From Saururus chinensis (lineage: Eukaryota > Streptophyta > Magnoliopsida > Piperales > Saururaceae): 64,000 nucleotides of DNA. The position numbers were made by a program, and so were the translations under genes. Location: contig CP141142.1 in the NCBI GenBank assembly GCA_035235625.1, positions 43,379,644 to 43,443,643 of the forward strand, read 5' to 3'. The notes under the pieces are model-generated. The model saw only the letters and a list, made by a program, of their open reading frames with translations, made no database searches and had not been told where the DNA came from. Shown in pieces: positions 1-11,690 of the stretch; position 1 is the first letter of the stretch; each line of letters opens with the position of its first letter.

Positions 1-912
1 ATATTTTCATAATATCATTGAGAATATGTTAATCAGAGTTTGTATGAGGAATTTACGGTGATTCGAAGTTAGGACTTAGTGTAATCAAAAGTTACCATTA
101 GCGAGTTTATAGTCATGTTGATGCTTGCCGATAGTTATAAGCAGTTTTGTGGTCTCACTCAAAAACTACCCAGTTTGACAGTTTTAAACCAAAATTTTGT
201 CATGTTTCCCTTATAAGTGTCATTTAAGGACTTTGAATTCCATTTTTTTTTGGAAAAACTTCTTCAAATAAAAAAGGAGAAAATTAAGGGCTCTCTGAAT
301 AAAGAGAAATCAAGGGAAGAAGTATATTTATGTGGGATTAGTCGGCATTGCATAAAGCTCCTATGGTGTTAAATCTTTGTGAACTATCTATGAACCTGAT
401 TGTTACTTTGTAGATATTTCTGAAGTTCATTTCTAGCTTGAATGTAACTAGTTTACTAAGAGTATATTGTTGAAATTTTGCTTCTAATTAGATTTATATT
501 TTTACATGACCATATATCATCGAATGATACTCTTTGTCATTGCAATGTACGAAAATATCAAACCATACAAACAATCCTCCATATAAAGAACATACCAAAG
601 ATAAAGAATATGAACAATTTCCAAAAAGACATAACAAAAGCCATCAATCCAACAAAAAATCAACAATGAAAGAATAATGATGAGACCAAAAGCAAATGAA
701 ACAAGGCTTGCTTGAGAAATTATATATTTAGCCAATTTGTTTGTAGGGACTCTTTTACCAACAAAGATATGACTATTTCTCTCTGTTCAAACAAATGTGA
801 CATAAATGTTGAACAAGATTTTCAAAAGAAGAGTTGTATGGATATTCCACTCTATGAGATTCACAAGTCATCTAAGTTCTCCATGATAGTCCAAAATAAT
901 CATGAGAATATT

Positions 913-1302
913 TCATTTTGTCAAAACCATCTTCCAAATAGACTTAGCATATGGGCATGTGAAAGATAACTGGTCCATGATCTCAGAATGTGTACAACAA
1001 AGAATGCATATATTGGCCAAATGAAAACCCCTCTTGCACAAACTATCATGAGTAAGTAAACCACTATGAAAGGCTAACAAAGAAATTAGATAATATCGGT
1101 TAATTCTACTTTTATACCAGATTAACTTGGACCAAGGCCAAATAGGAGATTGGTGTCCAATTCTTTTCCATGCATTTTTGTAAGTGAAAACACTTGTGGG
1201 CTTAATCCAACTATACTTATCCTGTGAATATTTGAGAATAGGCTTATTAATTTGTAAAAAGTTTCTAACCTCTTGCGTCCTCAATGTTTGCGGCACAGAC
1301 AA
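913..1302 (-). pseudogene. LINE C-terminal zf-RVT domain remnant
   Basis: A 129-residue open segment on the minus strand has the plant LINE zinc-binding reverse-transcriptase C-terminal pattern. It shows W-x-x-I-W near residues 55-65, then CKRGFHLANICILCCTHSEIMDQLSFTCPYAKSIW-like spacing; that is, C-x2-C about 20 residues after a basic stretch, with a later C-P-x-A-x-x-I-W. It continues the element whose reverse transcriptase is at 1913-2602. Nothing suggests it is expressed. Confidence 0.7.
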
Positions 1303-1912
1303 ATTCTATTCACCTCCTGAATGGAATGAAATATCACATCATCTTTTGAACCCCCCCAATTGCAAAATATTTCGACAATCAAATATGTTAAGTAATGGGG
1401 GAAAACCCACCCAAGGGTCTTGCTAAGTTGAAGTGTGATGCCTATTTCCAACACTCAAATGACAAATTTGTGTCATTAAAATTTTCAAATTAAATATACT
1501 CTTGCAAGTAAAGGAATAATTCTCAAGATCTATCTTCCAAATAGACTTATGGTATAAATAAAAATCATGAATCTATCTACACCATGAAGAGTCTTTGTGA
1601 GTTAAAAGCTGCCAGAATAATGTTAAGAGACATGTCAAATTAAAATCACACAAGGAATGAACACCCAAACCTCATTAAAAGGCCTACAAATAACTCTCTA
1701 TGCAACATTGTGGAAATGCAATGAGGAAGATATCCTCTTCCAAAAAAATCCAAAAAATATTTGTTTAATATGAGACAAATTTTTTTGGGTAATTTGAAAG
1801 TCAAAGTCCAATATAGTTGAAGACCATTAAAAACCTTCTTGATTAGTTCAAGTCAACCTACGTAGGATAAAAGTTTAGCTTTTCACCCATTAATCTTGGA
1901 TGACTCCTTGTC

Positions 1913-2602
1913 CTACAAAGGCTTGCACAAACTATAAGAAGGTTTCTTAGAGGATAGAGGAAGACCGACATATTGAATGGGTAGAGAACCTACTTTATAT
2001 TCAAGCATTGCTGAGAAGAAAATGTTGCTTTTGAAAAAATTGGCTTCCAAACCCAAAAGATTAGCAAAGACATTAAGAATATCACAAATCTTCTCAGTAG
2101 AGGTGACCTTAACCTCTGAGAATAACAACACATCATTTGCAAACAACAAATGACTTATGGAAGGGACTCCATGGAATGTAGGAGAGAGGATAATACCATT
2201 CTCACATTCGCTATGCAATAAAGATGAGAGACCCTCCATACAAAGAATAAAAATCAAGGGGGCCATAGGACAATCTTGTCTCAAGCCACAATTTGAAGTG
2301 AAATATCTATAGATAGTTACATTTATAAGCACACTAAAAAATGGGGTACAAATGCATTCTTTAGTCTATTTCAACCATTGATCATCAAAGCCCAATTCCT
2401 TAAGAACAAAATATATGTAGTCCAATCTTATTCGATCATAAGCTTTACGGAGGTCAACCTTAATACAAAAACTCTTTAGGCTATAAATACGATGATAATT
2501 TCTAACTAACTCAAAAGCAAAAAGGATATTCTCCCCAATTAACCAATCTTTAACAAAAGTAGATTGGTTATTAATAATAAAACCATCAAGCACAAAAGCC
2601 AT
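1913..2602 (-). pseudogene. LINE reverse transcriptase remnant
   Basis: Two adjacent open segments (2602-2366 and 2332-1913) encode the palm and thumb of a LINE reverse transcriptase. The first has a KVDLRKAYDRI-type motif with its aspartates. The second has a GLRQDCPMAPLIF-type motif (usually G-L-R-Q-G-x-P-x-S-P) and then FANDVLLFSEV where the catalytic box is normally FADD. The first aspartate of that box is therefore asparagine here, which would inactivate the enzyme. A stop or frameshift near 2333-2366 also separates the halves. Confidence 0.85.
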
Positions 2603-3687
2603 CCGATTAGCAATGATTTTGCAAATAAAATTGCACAGACATATAGGACGAAAATTCTAAAAAGTATTTGCATTTGCAGTTTTAGGAACTAATATTAGAA
2701 AAGTAGAATTAACTCCTCTTACCACAGTTCCATTATGAAGAAATCCAATACTGCAACAATGAGATCATCTCCCACAATTTCCCAAAAGCTTATAAAGAAC
2801 TCCTTAAGAAAATCATTCAGGCCAGGTGCATGGTTGTTTGCTAGACTCATGATGACACCCTTAATCTCTTCTACCTTCACACATCTAGAAAGCATAGCAA
2901 CTTGCTTTGATTCAACTTTCTTTTAAAAGAAATATTCATAGGGTTACTAGAAGGAGTAAACAATTTTTGAAAGAATGTCTATGCCTCACGACCTATATAT
3001 GAAGGATGATCAATAGAAACTCCCTGGGCATTACAAATCTCATGAATAGTATTCCTCACACTAGGAGAAACAACCATGAAATGAAATTTTTTTGTACATA
3101 TATCCCCTTCCTTGAGCCAAGTAATTTTGGGACTTTGCTTATAAATATTTTCTTCAATTATCTCCTCTTTCAGCAATTATACCCGAGCTACATTTTCTGC
3201 CTCTTGAAGTTGTGAATTTTGTGGATCCAAAATAAGTTGAACCTAAATATCTTGTAATTTGAATTTTGCTTCCTTAAGTCTTTCTTTCACAAAACCAAAA
3301 GAATTCTTATTCCATCTTTTTAGGGCCTACTTAACAAGCTTTAGTTTCTTAAAGAACACAAGCAAAGGTCTACCAAAAATTTCTATCTTTAAGGTTGAGT
3401 GCACTACATTTATAATAGAAGTTTCTTTCAACCACATTAGAAAAAAAACTTAAATGTTTAGGTCTCGATAAAGTAGGCACCTTCAATTGGAATACCAATG
3501 GACAATGGTTTGACAATTGAGGTGTTGGGATATTCAAGAAAGCTACAAGGAAAAGAGTTAACTAACTCGCATTACATAGACCCTTATCCAATTTACTCAT
3601 TATTAAATTACTCCCAACCTGTCTGTTGCACTATGTAAACTTTTTCAAACAAGGTATATCAACTAATTCATCATTAAATATAAAGCT

Positions 3688-4178
3688 TTAGAGAGTCTCT
3701 ACATGACGAGCTAGGAATGGAAGACCCTCGCATTTTTCATCATAACTGTGTATACAATTAAAATCCCCCAACAACAGCCAAGGACCATGAGTGTAATCCT
3801 TAATAGCAAGCAATTTTTCCCACAACAAAACACGTTCAAGGCATTCATTTGAGGCATATATTAATGTGAAATAACGAAATAAAAATGTAAACATTATATA
3901 AGCGTGTAACGCAACAATGAATAAACTTGTCTGATTCATCCCTCTTGGATATTAAAAATATAGTTGGATTCAGGTAAGAATAAGTCTACCTTGAGGAGCC
4001 GAATTAAGATTATTAATAGTGCACCAACCTCTAGGTATCCGATCAAGAAGACGATTGGCTACTTTTTGCTTCAATTTTGCTTCACAAAGTCCCAAAAAAG
4101 CTATAGTATGATCACGAGTATGGTCTGCCACCATTTAGCCTGGTACCCGAGGCCGAGGCCGTGGATATTCCACGAACA
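3688..4178 (-). pseudogene. LINE endonuclease domain remnant
   Basis: The minus-strand translation of 3688-3939 contains PWLLLGDFNCI followed by an acidic and glycine stretch. This matches the metal-binding GDFN motif of endonuclease/exonuclease/phosphatase domains in plant LINEs. About 200 bases further 5', another frame reads WNIHGLGLG, the family's N-terminal motif. Several in-frame stops lie between them, so no functional enzyme is made. It sits directly upstream, in minus-strand sense, of the reverse transcriptase block of the same element. Confidence 0.75.
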
Positions 4179-4199
4179 AAAGAGAAGGAACAAACAAAA

Positions 4200-4935
4200 C
4201 ACTCAAAATAAAAGATAAATTAACTTTCAAAAGCAAAAAACACTTATCATATCAAGAAATTCCAAGTTGCTGGTATAAGAAAATTTTAATCTAAAAGACG
4301 ACCTCAAGGTGTCAAAATTGGAGGCACATCTGCATTGTAGGAGAAGGTTAGGATTTAACGTCCAAGCAATTTGCCGTTCTTACCCTGAGATGCAGCCTCT
4401 GCTTCTTAAGCCATACCTACTCGAGCATAAGCCCGTTTTTGAATCACACAATAGTAGTTGTCATACTTTTGCGCAACTTAATCCATAAAATGGAAAAGAA
4501 GATTACCACTGCTCAACAAATACTAAACATGAGCACAAGTAAAATTGAGAAAAAATTCCATGTGTCACCTCTTTCACAGGATTCTGCAAGCCTGGGTATA
4601 TGCTTAAGGGCCTATGCTTTCTCACCATCATTAATGCAAGCTTCCACAAATTGTTTGAACTCTATGTGCATAATCAGTCCAAAACATTCCTGAAACATGA
4701 AAATACATGAATGGAAACAAAAATAATTATGCTACAATATAGATAAGAAAATGGTAAATGTTACCCATTCATGGCTTCTTCTCCTTTGAAAATTTTTCTT
4801 GTACATCCCAATCTCTCATGTATGCCAGGGCAAACACTTTGAGCATATACCACATCAAAAGTTGTATCTTAGATTTATTGCAACAATTTTTCATGATTAC
4901 GAAGGTTAATGAGCAGTTGCTAACAAGGAAAAATA
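4200..4935. other. AT-rich spacer, no gene seen
   Basis: Between the LINE 5' end and the CACTA-like terminus I see only short chance ORFs, the longest about 84 codons and without recognisable motifs. No RNA gene, clear repeat or promoter stands out. Confidence 0.5.
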
Positions 4936-4939
4936 TAAT

Positions 4940-5256
4940 ATTTTAGTAGTGGTTCAAAATAATCGCTAAAACCTCTTTTGCCTATGAAAACATTTTTTCG
5001 CAGCAGTTTCAAGCCACCACTCTTAACACAACCATTTTTAGTATTCATTCTGGCTTATAGTGGGGTTCAAAACCGCCCCTAAAAATTATTTTCTAGTGAT
5101 GGTTGGCCAAACCGCCACCAAAACCTATGCTAAAATCTTTCCCACAACCCCTTTAGAGGTGAATTGTGAATCCGCACAAAAGGCTTTTGCAGTGATTTGA
5201 GAGGCTTTAGTGAGGGTTTTTGGCCTCCACCAAAACTTCAAAATTTGTAGTGATAC
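4940..5256 (-). mobile_element. CACTA-like transposon terminus with subterminal repeats
   Basis: The block contains several copies, in both orientations, of a degenerate phrase built on 'accgccactaaaa' and its complement (near 4950-4975, 5010-5035, 5055-5120, 5190-5230). On the minus strand it starts with CACTACAAATTTTGAAG, ending at plus-strand 5255. CACTA elements have CACTA termini and dense subterminal repeats of just this kind. No partner terminus or transposase was found, so this is probably a truncated end. The class is inferred from terminus plus repeats. Confidence 0.55.
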
Positions 5257-5689
5257 GAGTAGATGTCGCTGTGATTTTTTTTTTAAAAAAAACAAGAAAT
5301 ATCAGTATATTCCCTAGTAAGACAACATAAAAAAAAGGATACAAAACCAAAATTTGGTTTACCATATTCAGCTGAAGGGTAACATGAGGCATCTGCTTCT
5401 CAACTGGACTCATGTCGAGCTGAGTTATGCTTGGGTCTGAGTGGACGCCAAGCTGATCAGAGTCTGCTCTTTAAGGTCAAGTTGTGGCTAAGCCCAATCC
5501 CCACCTTACCCGAGCCAAGGCTGCTAACTTGGGCCCTTGACAACCTCAAATTTTATGGTCACATACTCGTTAGTGTACGTGCCATTGGCGCAATTGGCAG
5601 GTTTAAATCACTTGCCCGCCTTCAGTAGTATTAGACGCCATACGATTGTGCCCTTATGTGCATGGAGCATCTTAACTTTTTCCATACTC

Positions 5690-7775
5690 AAATGCTACCC
5701 TATTGTATCACTTCGTCTTTCTGAACCGAGGATGTTATAACATCAAAAAAATTATAAATAAAAGAAAAATGAGACCCATCTCTCATATGTTCTTTGCGGA
5801 TGACATCCTTATTTTTTCTAAGGATGACAAGAACTTGGCCCTGAAAATTAGTCATATTAGTCAAGCCCTTTCAGAATGTTTTCATGGGTTTGTCTGGCTT
5901 GTTTCCCAACCTCTGTAAAAGGCATATTTTTTTTCCAAGAGTTGCACCTTCAAATATATATTTTACAAACTTTACAATATTTTCGAGAAGGTGTTTTTGT
6001 TTGTTATTTAGGACTTCCCTTATTTCCTGGTTGTCTCTAGCCATCTATGTACTCTTCTCTATTTGAATAAACTTCAAAAGGCTATGATTGGTTGAAAACA
6101 TAGGCTTATCTTACGTTTAGGGATGTCACTCAGGTGTATATGGTAAAACCTAACTGACCCAAACCCTAATGGGTTAGGTACATTGGTTTATGCATTTCAT
6201 TTTGCATGCCTTTATTATCTCTATCATTGAGGGGCCATTTGGCTAACAATTTTAAGTAGAAAGAAAATAAATTTTTATTAGAATCAATTTTTGGTAAGAA
6301 AAGTAAAAATAGAAGATATTTGGTTAGAGTTTTATTGGATAATTTTAAAGAGAAATCAGATTTTAGTTCACTTTTGATTTTTATGTGTAAAATGACTAAA
6401 ATATCCTCCAACATAATTATCACAAAAAAAAATAATGAATGGAATGTCAGGAAAAGTTATTTTGCCTTTAAATAGCCCTTCCAAATGGTTTTAAATTGAG
6501 AAAGTGATTTCCAATGTAAATAAATCGCTTTCCAGCATTAGAAAATGTCTCCCAAACAGGGCCTAAATTTATATGTTCTAAATTCCTTGGGCTGGAGTAG
6601 ATAAAAACAAAGTCTAATGCTCTAGTGAAATGGACTAAAGTTTGTATTCCCAAATGGAATAGAGGTCTATGCATCCGTTCCATTCCTCATTGGTGTATGA
6701 TCTACATATACAAACTTCATTGGCTTCTAGTATCTGACAAAAGTTCCCTTTGGGTGAGATGGATTCCCTACATTTATATTAGGTTAGATTCTTTTTAGCG
6801 CTGTCAAGTACGCTCTATCTAATTTTTCATACGCTTGGAAGTGTTGTTTATTTATGAGAGGTGAATTTTGGAGGAATGTGCAATCTGTTGTGCGCAATGG
6901 CACTGACTATTTTGGCTTGACCTGTAGGCTGGTCTAGGAACTCTCCCTTAAATGTTTGGCAATAGAATGGTCAGCCAAATGCAAGTGATATCCACTCTTC
7001 AATTTTTGATTGTCTTCATAATGATAATTGGACTTTCCAGGAGGATGGCAGCTTGTGTGACTCTTATTTTCTTAATTATATTCAGGCTTTCAAACCATCT
7101 CTATCGGGGTGATTCTGTTATTTAGTTTCATTCCACTTTGGGCTTCACATCTAAATTAGCCTATAAAATTATTCAATCTAATTAGACCTCAGTTATGTGG
7201 TGGCTTATTGTGGGGGTTAAGCATTATATCCCATGTCACTCATTTATTTCCTGACTTACGTTTCAAGGAAAACTCCTGACTTTATATCATCTCCAAAAGA
7301 GGCATATTGCTATCGTGAAGCCATTATGCAAACATGCTTGGTGAGCATATGTTCTTTCAATGTGGATATTCTAAGTGGATCTTATCAGCAATCTTAAAAA
7401 TTCTCATAATTGATCTCCCAGCGCACAAGCTCCATAATTTCTTGGAGGATATTCTTTACCTTGATCACAACCATAAGCCACTCTCCACTGTTCTTTGGGT
7501 CTTTTTCAATGTTGCAACTTATTATAATTAGAGGGAAAGGAATTCTTGTATATTTCAAAATGAGTATCAACACAAGACTGTTATCTTAAAGCATTGTGAA
7601 GTGGAATTCAGAGAGAACTTTAGCACCAATACATACTCATTAATAATTCTTCATGAATTCCCTTTCATTATCTCCAAATTGAGATTGTAAGTAAACTTCA
7701 ATAATACTGTTTATCCTGATTTAATACAAAGGGGGCATCCCCATATTTACCAATCTAAAAAAAGAAAAAGAAAAA
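5690..7775 (+). mobile_element. Second decayed LINE, 3' half
   Basis: On the plus strand 5770-5830 encodes SHMFFADDILIFSKDD, an intact FADD reverse-transcriptase box. Next comes an S-G-L-x-P-N-L-C-K-type segment (5885-5935). After an interruption there is LVSDKSSLWVRWIP (about 6725-6770), a phrase typical of plant LINE C-termini. A zf-RVT-like region follows around 7210-7530. A purine-rich A-stretch at about 7755-7775 may be the tail. Frames shift repeatedly. Upstream endonuclease and fingers were not found, consistent with 5' truncation. Unlike the LINE at 241-4190, it runs in the plus direction. Confidence 0.75.
6228..6564. mobile_element. MITE-like insertion inside the second LINE
   Basis: The segment starts with GGGGCCATTTGGCTAAC and ends with CCCAAACAGGGCCT. 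The inverted end reads AGGCCCTGTTTGGG, so the two ends form an imperfect terminal inverted repeat of the 'GGCC..TTTGG' type common in plant hAT- and PIF-related MITEs. LINE coding similarity stops before about 6120 and resumes after about 6600. No clean target-site duplication was seen, so boundaries and superfamily are uncertain. Confidence 0.4.
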
Positions 7776-7779
7776 TGAG

Positions 7780-10375
7780 ATGGCGCAAATATATCTTGAT
7801 AAATCACAAGCTAATATGCTTCAAAGCACCAGCACAAAAGCATGAATGTTGTGGGAAGGTGGGCCTCCATGTGGTTCCCTTCCTGTTCGACAAATTCCAA
7901 GTACTGGATTCTTTACAAACGTAGTCCAAACACTGGGTTACAACTTCTGTTTCTCCACCCATATCTACCACCAGCACCTGACCCTTTCCATCAGACAATG
8001 ACCAACTTGCAACCACATTATTCATGTTTGGTTCTACGTGTTTGCGTCCACATTACTATCGGGAGAGGTTCTTCACTATCCAGTTCGGTAGCTTAGTGTT
8101 ATACGCTGTCAGCCAAACTTTAAGCATGAAAAGAATGGAAGATGAGTTTTTGTCATAATTAGGATTACGGATTTTACCGACCTGATTAATTTTCTTGGCA
8201 TACCTTAGTAAAGATTTCTAAGACAAATTCGAGCTCCACTGGATCAGTGAGACTTGATAATATTACCCTCTATTACAGAAGCCCATGCTTGACTTATATT
8301 GGACTTCGACCATTTTATGCAGAAGTTATCGATGTTTGTTGGGTTTACCTGGTTGTCTTGGCGCTGGAGAGAGAGTAGCTAGGTCCCTGCCTCGGCATTT
8401 TCTCATAACTATATTATGAGTTAGAAAGCGTGAAAACTCTTCTGGATTCTGAAGCACAGCAGCCAATGCATGGACTTAGAATCGTCCGTTATTGGAAGGA
8501 CGGTATGTTCAGCTAATTACCTGTCTTCTTCAGTTGATTCTGACCTTCGACTAGTAACCTTTATAGACTTATGTATTTGGCAGCATGATGCCACAATAAA
8601 CTTTCATTTTTCGGCCATGATATGATATGGACATTCACACTGTCCCCTGGGGTGACTCGTAGGCTTACGTCGGTTCTCCTTCAGGTCCATGTCTTTGGTC
8701 TAAAGTGGATTGCATTCATTTTTCAAACGATATGCCGTCCGCAGACTCGAGAAAACAAGTCAGACACGGCGAGTTCATTATTATGCCCCTCTAATCCCTT
8801 CAGTACCCCATTTTACTTATACATTCATGGTTATTGGGGTACTGAGGGGATTATTGGGGTACATATAGAATCATTCTATTATGAATGATCGGTGTTATAC
8901 GTGCATAAAAGTTGCTTAAAGTAAGCGATTTTACCTTATCCATAAACAACCCCCCATATAGATAGATACGTTTAACTGATGGTAGTTAAGTTTAAGTTGT
9001 TCACATATTAGTACACGATCAATGAATGAATAAATGAGTGCGTGAATTTGTAACTTGAATCCGGATTAAACCCAGATTACAAAACCAGTGATTGTCCTAT
9101 GATTCCTTAGTTTTATCTGCATTTATCTGAGCGGGTGGATGTAACATTCACCAACACACATCTGCTACTGTTCAGCTTTTGTAAATACATGTGTGATGTG
9201 GGTCGTGGACTCCAGACGAAAGCAAACTGCTATGAGTTGAAACCATGATAAGTATTGCATTACTTTATAGACAAATTAGGTGCTCGATTCATGAAAAGTG
9301 GTATATATAAAATCTTTCGTGCAAATTTATGGACCACATGCACTTGCAGGGCTCGGTATATAAGACCACAAAGTTTCCTTTTTTCTACAAGGGTGGGGGC
9401 AGCCTGAAAAGTGACAATCAATAATTGGTGGATGCTAAGCCTGATCCTTGTCCTATCTAATAATCATCAACAGGGAATAACTTGGTTTAGATGCCCTTAA
9501 ATTTGTCATTTTTCTCTCTAAACATTTTTATATTATGGGTTGGGCAACATATATTAAGCATGGAAGATGGAATAAGAGGTCTTTTTCTGGTATCTTAAAG
9601 ATGCTTATAGCGACCACTTGGCGTTACAGATATTTCCCATCATTTTTCTAGTAAGTTTGGGTAAATTATTATCTGAAGATAATGGTTAGACGGATTGAAT
9701 AATCTTTTGGTCGCTACTATGGTGAGTAAAATAAAATTTTACTTGTACATTTCTCAGAGGTTCCATATGAGTTGACATTTCTAATGTGATCTTGATTATT
9801 GCCTGTATACCTATTCTACTGCTCTAAGTGGCTTGCCTAGTTTAATTTGGCTCTATTTGACAACTTCTTCCTTGCTCTGGAACTGAATCTCCCTAAAGTA
9901 CTACACAAGCTTGAAATCTTCTTAAGTCATTTTCTTTCACTTCAGAATAGTTCTGTACTTGTATATTTACTGATCACAAATGGCTACTTGTTTCTTCTCT
10001 TTTCCAGGAAGGCATGTTGCTTCTGACAAACAAAGTGGCAGTTTATCTTTCTGAGTGACTCTCTTAAGGAACATCGTATTATGTCTCTGTTAGTCTGAGT
10101 TACTACATGTTACTGTATCTTAGCTGAATATTGTATTGTAGCCGCCTAAAGAGGGAGCTAACTAAGGGAAACTTAATTCAATGAAGATTCAAGCCTATGT
10201 TATAGCCATTACGATTGATTAGAAGTGGAGAAGTTTAGTGACATCAATTGTTTGTAGATATATAACAAAGGCTTAAAATCATAAACCGCACAAATGGTTG
10301 TCATGTTGGTGGGCTTTCCCTTGCTCCCTTTTTCCTACCTTCTCCAAACCTGTGGATCCCGTCCTGTTATTGTCT
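7780..10375. other. Intergenic region upstream of the SHR-like gene
   Basis: No coding sequence is convincing here; the longest ORFs (under 90 codons) lack motifs. It probably includes the distal and proximal promoter of the GRAS gene at 10476. A hairpin-forming inverted repeat is listed separately. Confidence 0.5.
8795..8850. repeat. Short inverted repeat (hairpin)
   Basis: Arms of 15 bases at 8795-8809 and 8836-8850 (tcccttcagtacccc and ggggtactgagggga) are complementary with one mismatch and are separated by 26 bases. It lies about 1.6 kb upstream of the SHR-like gene. A related phrase, gggtac, follows at 8856-8861. It could be the end of a small mobile element or chance. Confidence 0.5.
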
Positions 10376-10380
10376 CACAG

Positions 10381-10387
10381 TATATAA
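10381..10387 (+). promoter_or_regulatory. TATA box of the SHR-like gene
   Basis: TATATAA lies 89 bases upstream of the ATG at 10476. Transcription would start near 10412, giving a leader of roughly 60 bases. The stretch before it is pyrimidine-rich (about 10310-10350), as in many plant core promoters. Inferred from position and consensus only. Confidence 0.55.
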
Positions 10388-10475
10388 CACTTGTACATTG
10401 ACATGGACTCCTCCCTATCCATTCCCAAGATATCATACTTCTTTCCCAACCTAGAATGCCAACTATCAATCCACC

Positions 10476-11690
10476 ATGCAAAATTCCAGCCATTCACAGG
10501 TAAATCATACCACCAGTCGTCCACCGCCGCCATCCGGCGACTCGACCGGCGATGGCAAATGGGCTGCAAGGCTTCTCCAGGACTGCGCAAAGGCCATCGC
10601 TGACAAGGACTCTACCAGGATCAACCAGTACCTGTGGATGCTAAATGAGCTAGCATCACCCTATGGAGACTATGACCAGAAGCTGGCTTCCCACTTCTTG
10701 CAGACACTCTTTTGTAAGGTGACTGAATCCGGCAACCGGTGCTACAAAACCCTAATTTCCGTCACTGAAAAGATTCACTCCTTTGAGTCAGCAAGGAAGG
10801 TGATACTCAAGTTCCAAGAGGTAAGCCCCTGGACAACATTTGGTCATGTGGCTGCTAATGCGGCCATTCTTGAAGCCATGGAGGGGGAGTCCAAGCTGCA
10901 TATAGTTGACATTAGCAACACTAACTGCACACAGTGGCCTACTTTGTTAGAAGCGTTAGCAACAAGGAACGATGAGACCCCTAGTCTAAGACTAACTGTG
11001 GTGGTGACACCCAGTTCAGGGAGGTCTGTGATGAAAGAGATCAGCCAAAGAATGGAGAAGTTCGCCAGGTTGATGGGGGTGCCATTTGAATTTCATGTAG
11101 TGAATGGACTGTCAAGGCTAGGCGAGCTCACTGTGGAGGATTTAGGGTTGCAGGAGAATGAAGCAGTAGCAGTTAACTGTATCGGTGCTTTAAGAAGAGT
11201 GGACGTGAAGGAGAGGGAAGCAGTAATTTGCATGCTCCGGTCACTTAAGCCAAAGGTAGTCACTGTAGTGGAGGAAGAAGCTGATTTCACTAGCAATAGG
11301 GAAGACTTTGCCAAGTGCTTTGATGAGTGCTTGAGGTTCTACAGCTTGTACTTCGAGATGCTGGAGGAGTGCTTTGAGCCCACCAGCAATGAGAAGCTGG
11401 TTCTGGAGAGGGAGTGTTCCAGGAGTATGATCAGTGTGCTGGCTTGTGATGGTGATGAAGGTGGAGAGTGTGAGAGAAGGGAGAGGGGAAGCCAGTGGTG
11501 TGAAAGGTTCAGAGACGGCTTCTCGCCTGCTGGATTCAGCGACGATGCCGTCGACGACGTGAAGGCCCTGTTGAAACGGTATCGAGCTGGATGGTCCTTT
11601 GTGAAGGCTCAAGGGGATGATTCTGGATTGTATCTCATGTGGAAGGAGGAACCAGTTGTCTGGGCCTCAGCATGGAAACCTCGTAGTTAA
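10476..11690 (+). CDS. SHR-like: GRAS transcription factor, SHORT-ROOT-like (short form)
   Basis: An intronless ORF of 404 residues. SHORT-ROOT proteins are nuclear GRAS-family regulators that act with SCARECROW in radial patterning and asymmetric division of root and shoot ground tissue; some move between cells. Here the GRAS domain starts at about residue 29 ([13 protein letters not shown]) with the first leucine-rich region. The signature [18 protein letters not shown] spans about 59-76 and [19 protein letters not shown] about 113-131. The VHIID core is LHIVD (141-145), then [14 protein letters not shown] (151-164). A second leucine-rich/PFYRE-type region follows ([14 protein letters not shown], 300-313), and the SAW motif is at the end (VVWASAWKP, 394-402). 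The closest family is SHR rather than SCR or DELLA. Arabidopsis SHR is longer (531 residues, from memory) because of an N-terminal extension rich in Ser/His/Gln. This protein has only about 28 residues before the domain, resembling the shorter SHR2-type paralogues. The ATG is the first after an in-frame stop at 10452. Exact orthology is inferred. Confidence 0.93.
   Translation: MQNSSHSQVNHTTSRPPPPSGDSTGDGKWAARLLQDCAKAIADKDSTRINQYLWMLNELASPYGDYDQKLASHFLQTLFCKVTESGNRCYKTLISVTEKIHSFESARKVILKFQEVSPWTTFGHVAANAAILEAMEGESKLHIVDISNTNCTQWPTLLEALATRNDETPSLRLTVVVTPSSGRSVMKEISQRMEKFARLMGVPFEFHVVNGLSRLGELTVEDLGLQENEAVAVNCIGALRRVDVKEREAVICMLRSLKPKVVTVVEEEADFTSNREDFAKCFDECLRFYSLYFEMLEECFEPTSNEKLVLERECSRSMISVLACDGDEGGECERRERGSQWCERFRDGFSPAGFSDDAVDDVKALLKRYRAGWSFVKAQGDDSGLYLMWKEEPVVWASAWKPRS

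Larger units (their letters stand above)
241..4190 (-). mobile_element. Decayed LINE (non-LTR) retrotransposon
   Basis: Read on the minus strand, this stretch carries in order an endonuclease N-terminus (about 4175-4125, pattern W-N-I-x-G-L-G), the endonuclease core (3688-3939, GDFNC-type motif), a linker region, the reverse transcriptase (about 2600-1910) and a zf-RVT/C-terminal region (1302-913). That is the order of plant L1-type LINE ORF2. Stops and frameshifts separate every block, so it is a dead copy. A T-run near 245-255 on the plus strand may be the poly(A) tail of the minus-strand element. The 5' limit is inferred from where endonuclease similarity fades. No ORF1 was recognised. Confidence 0.82.
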
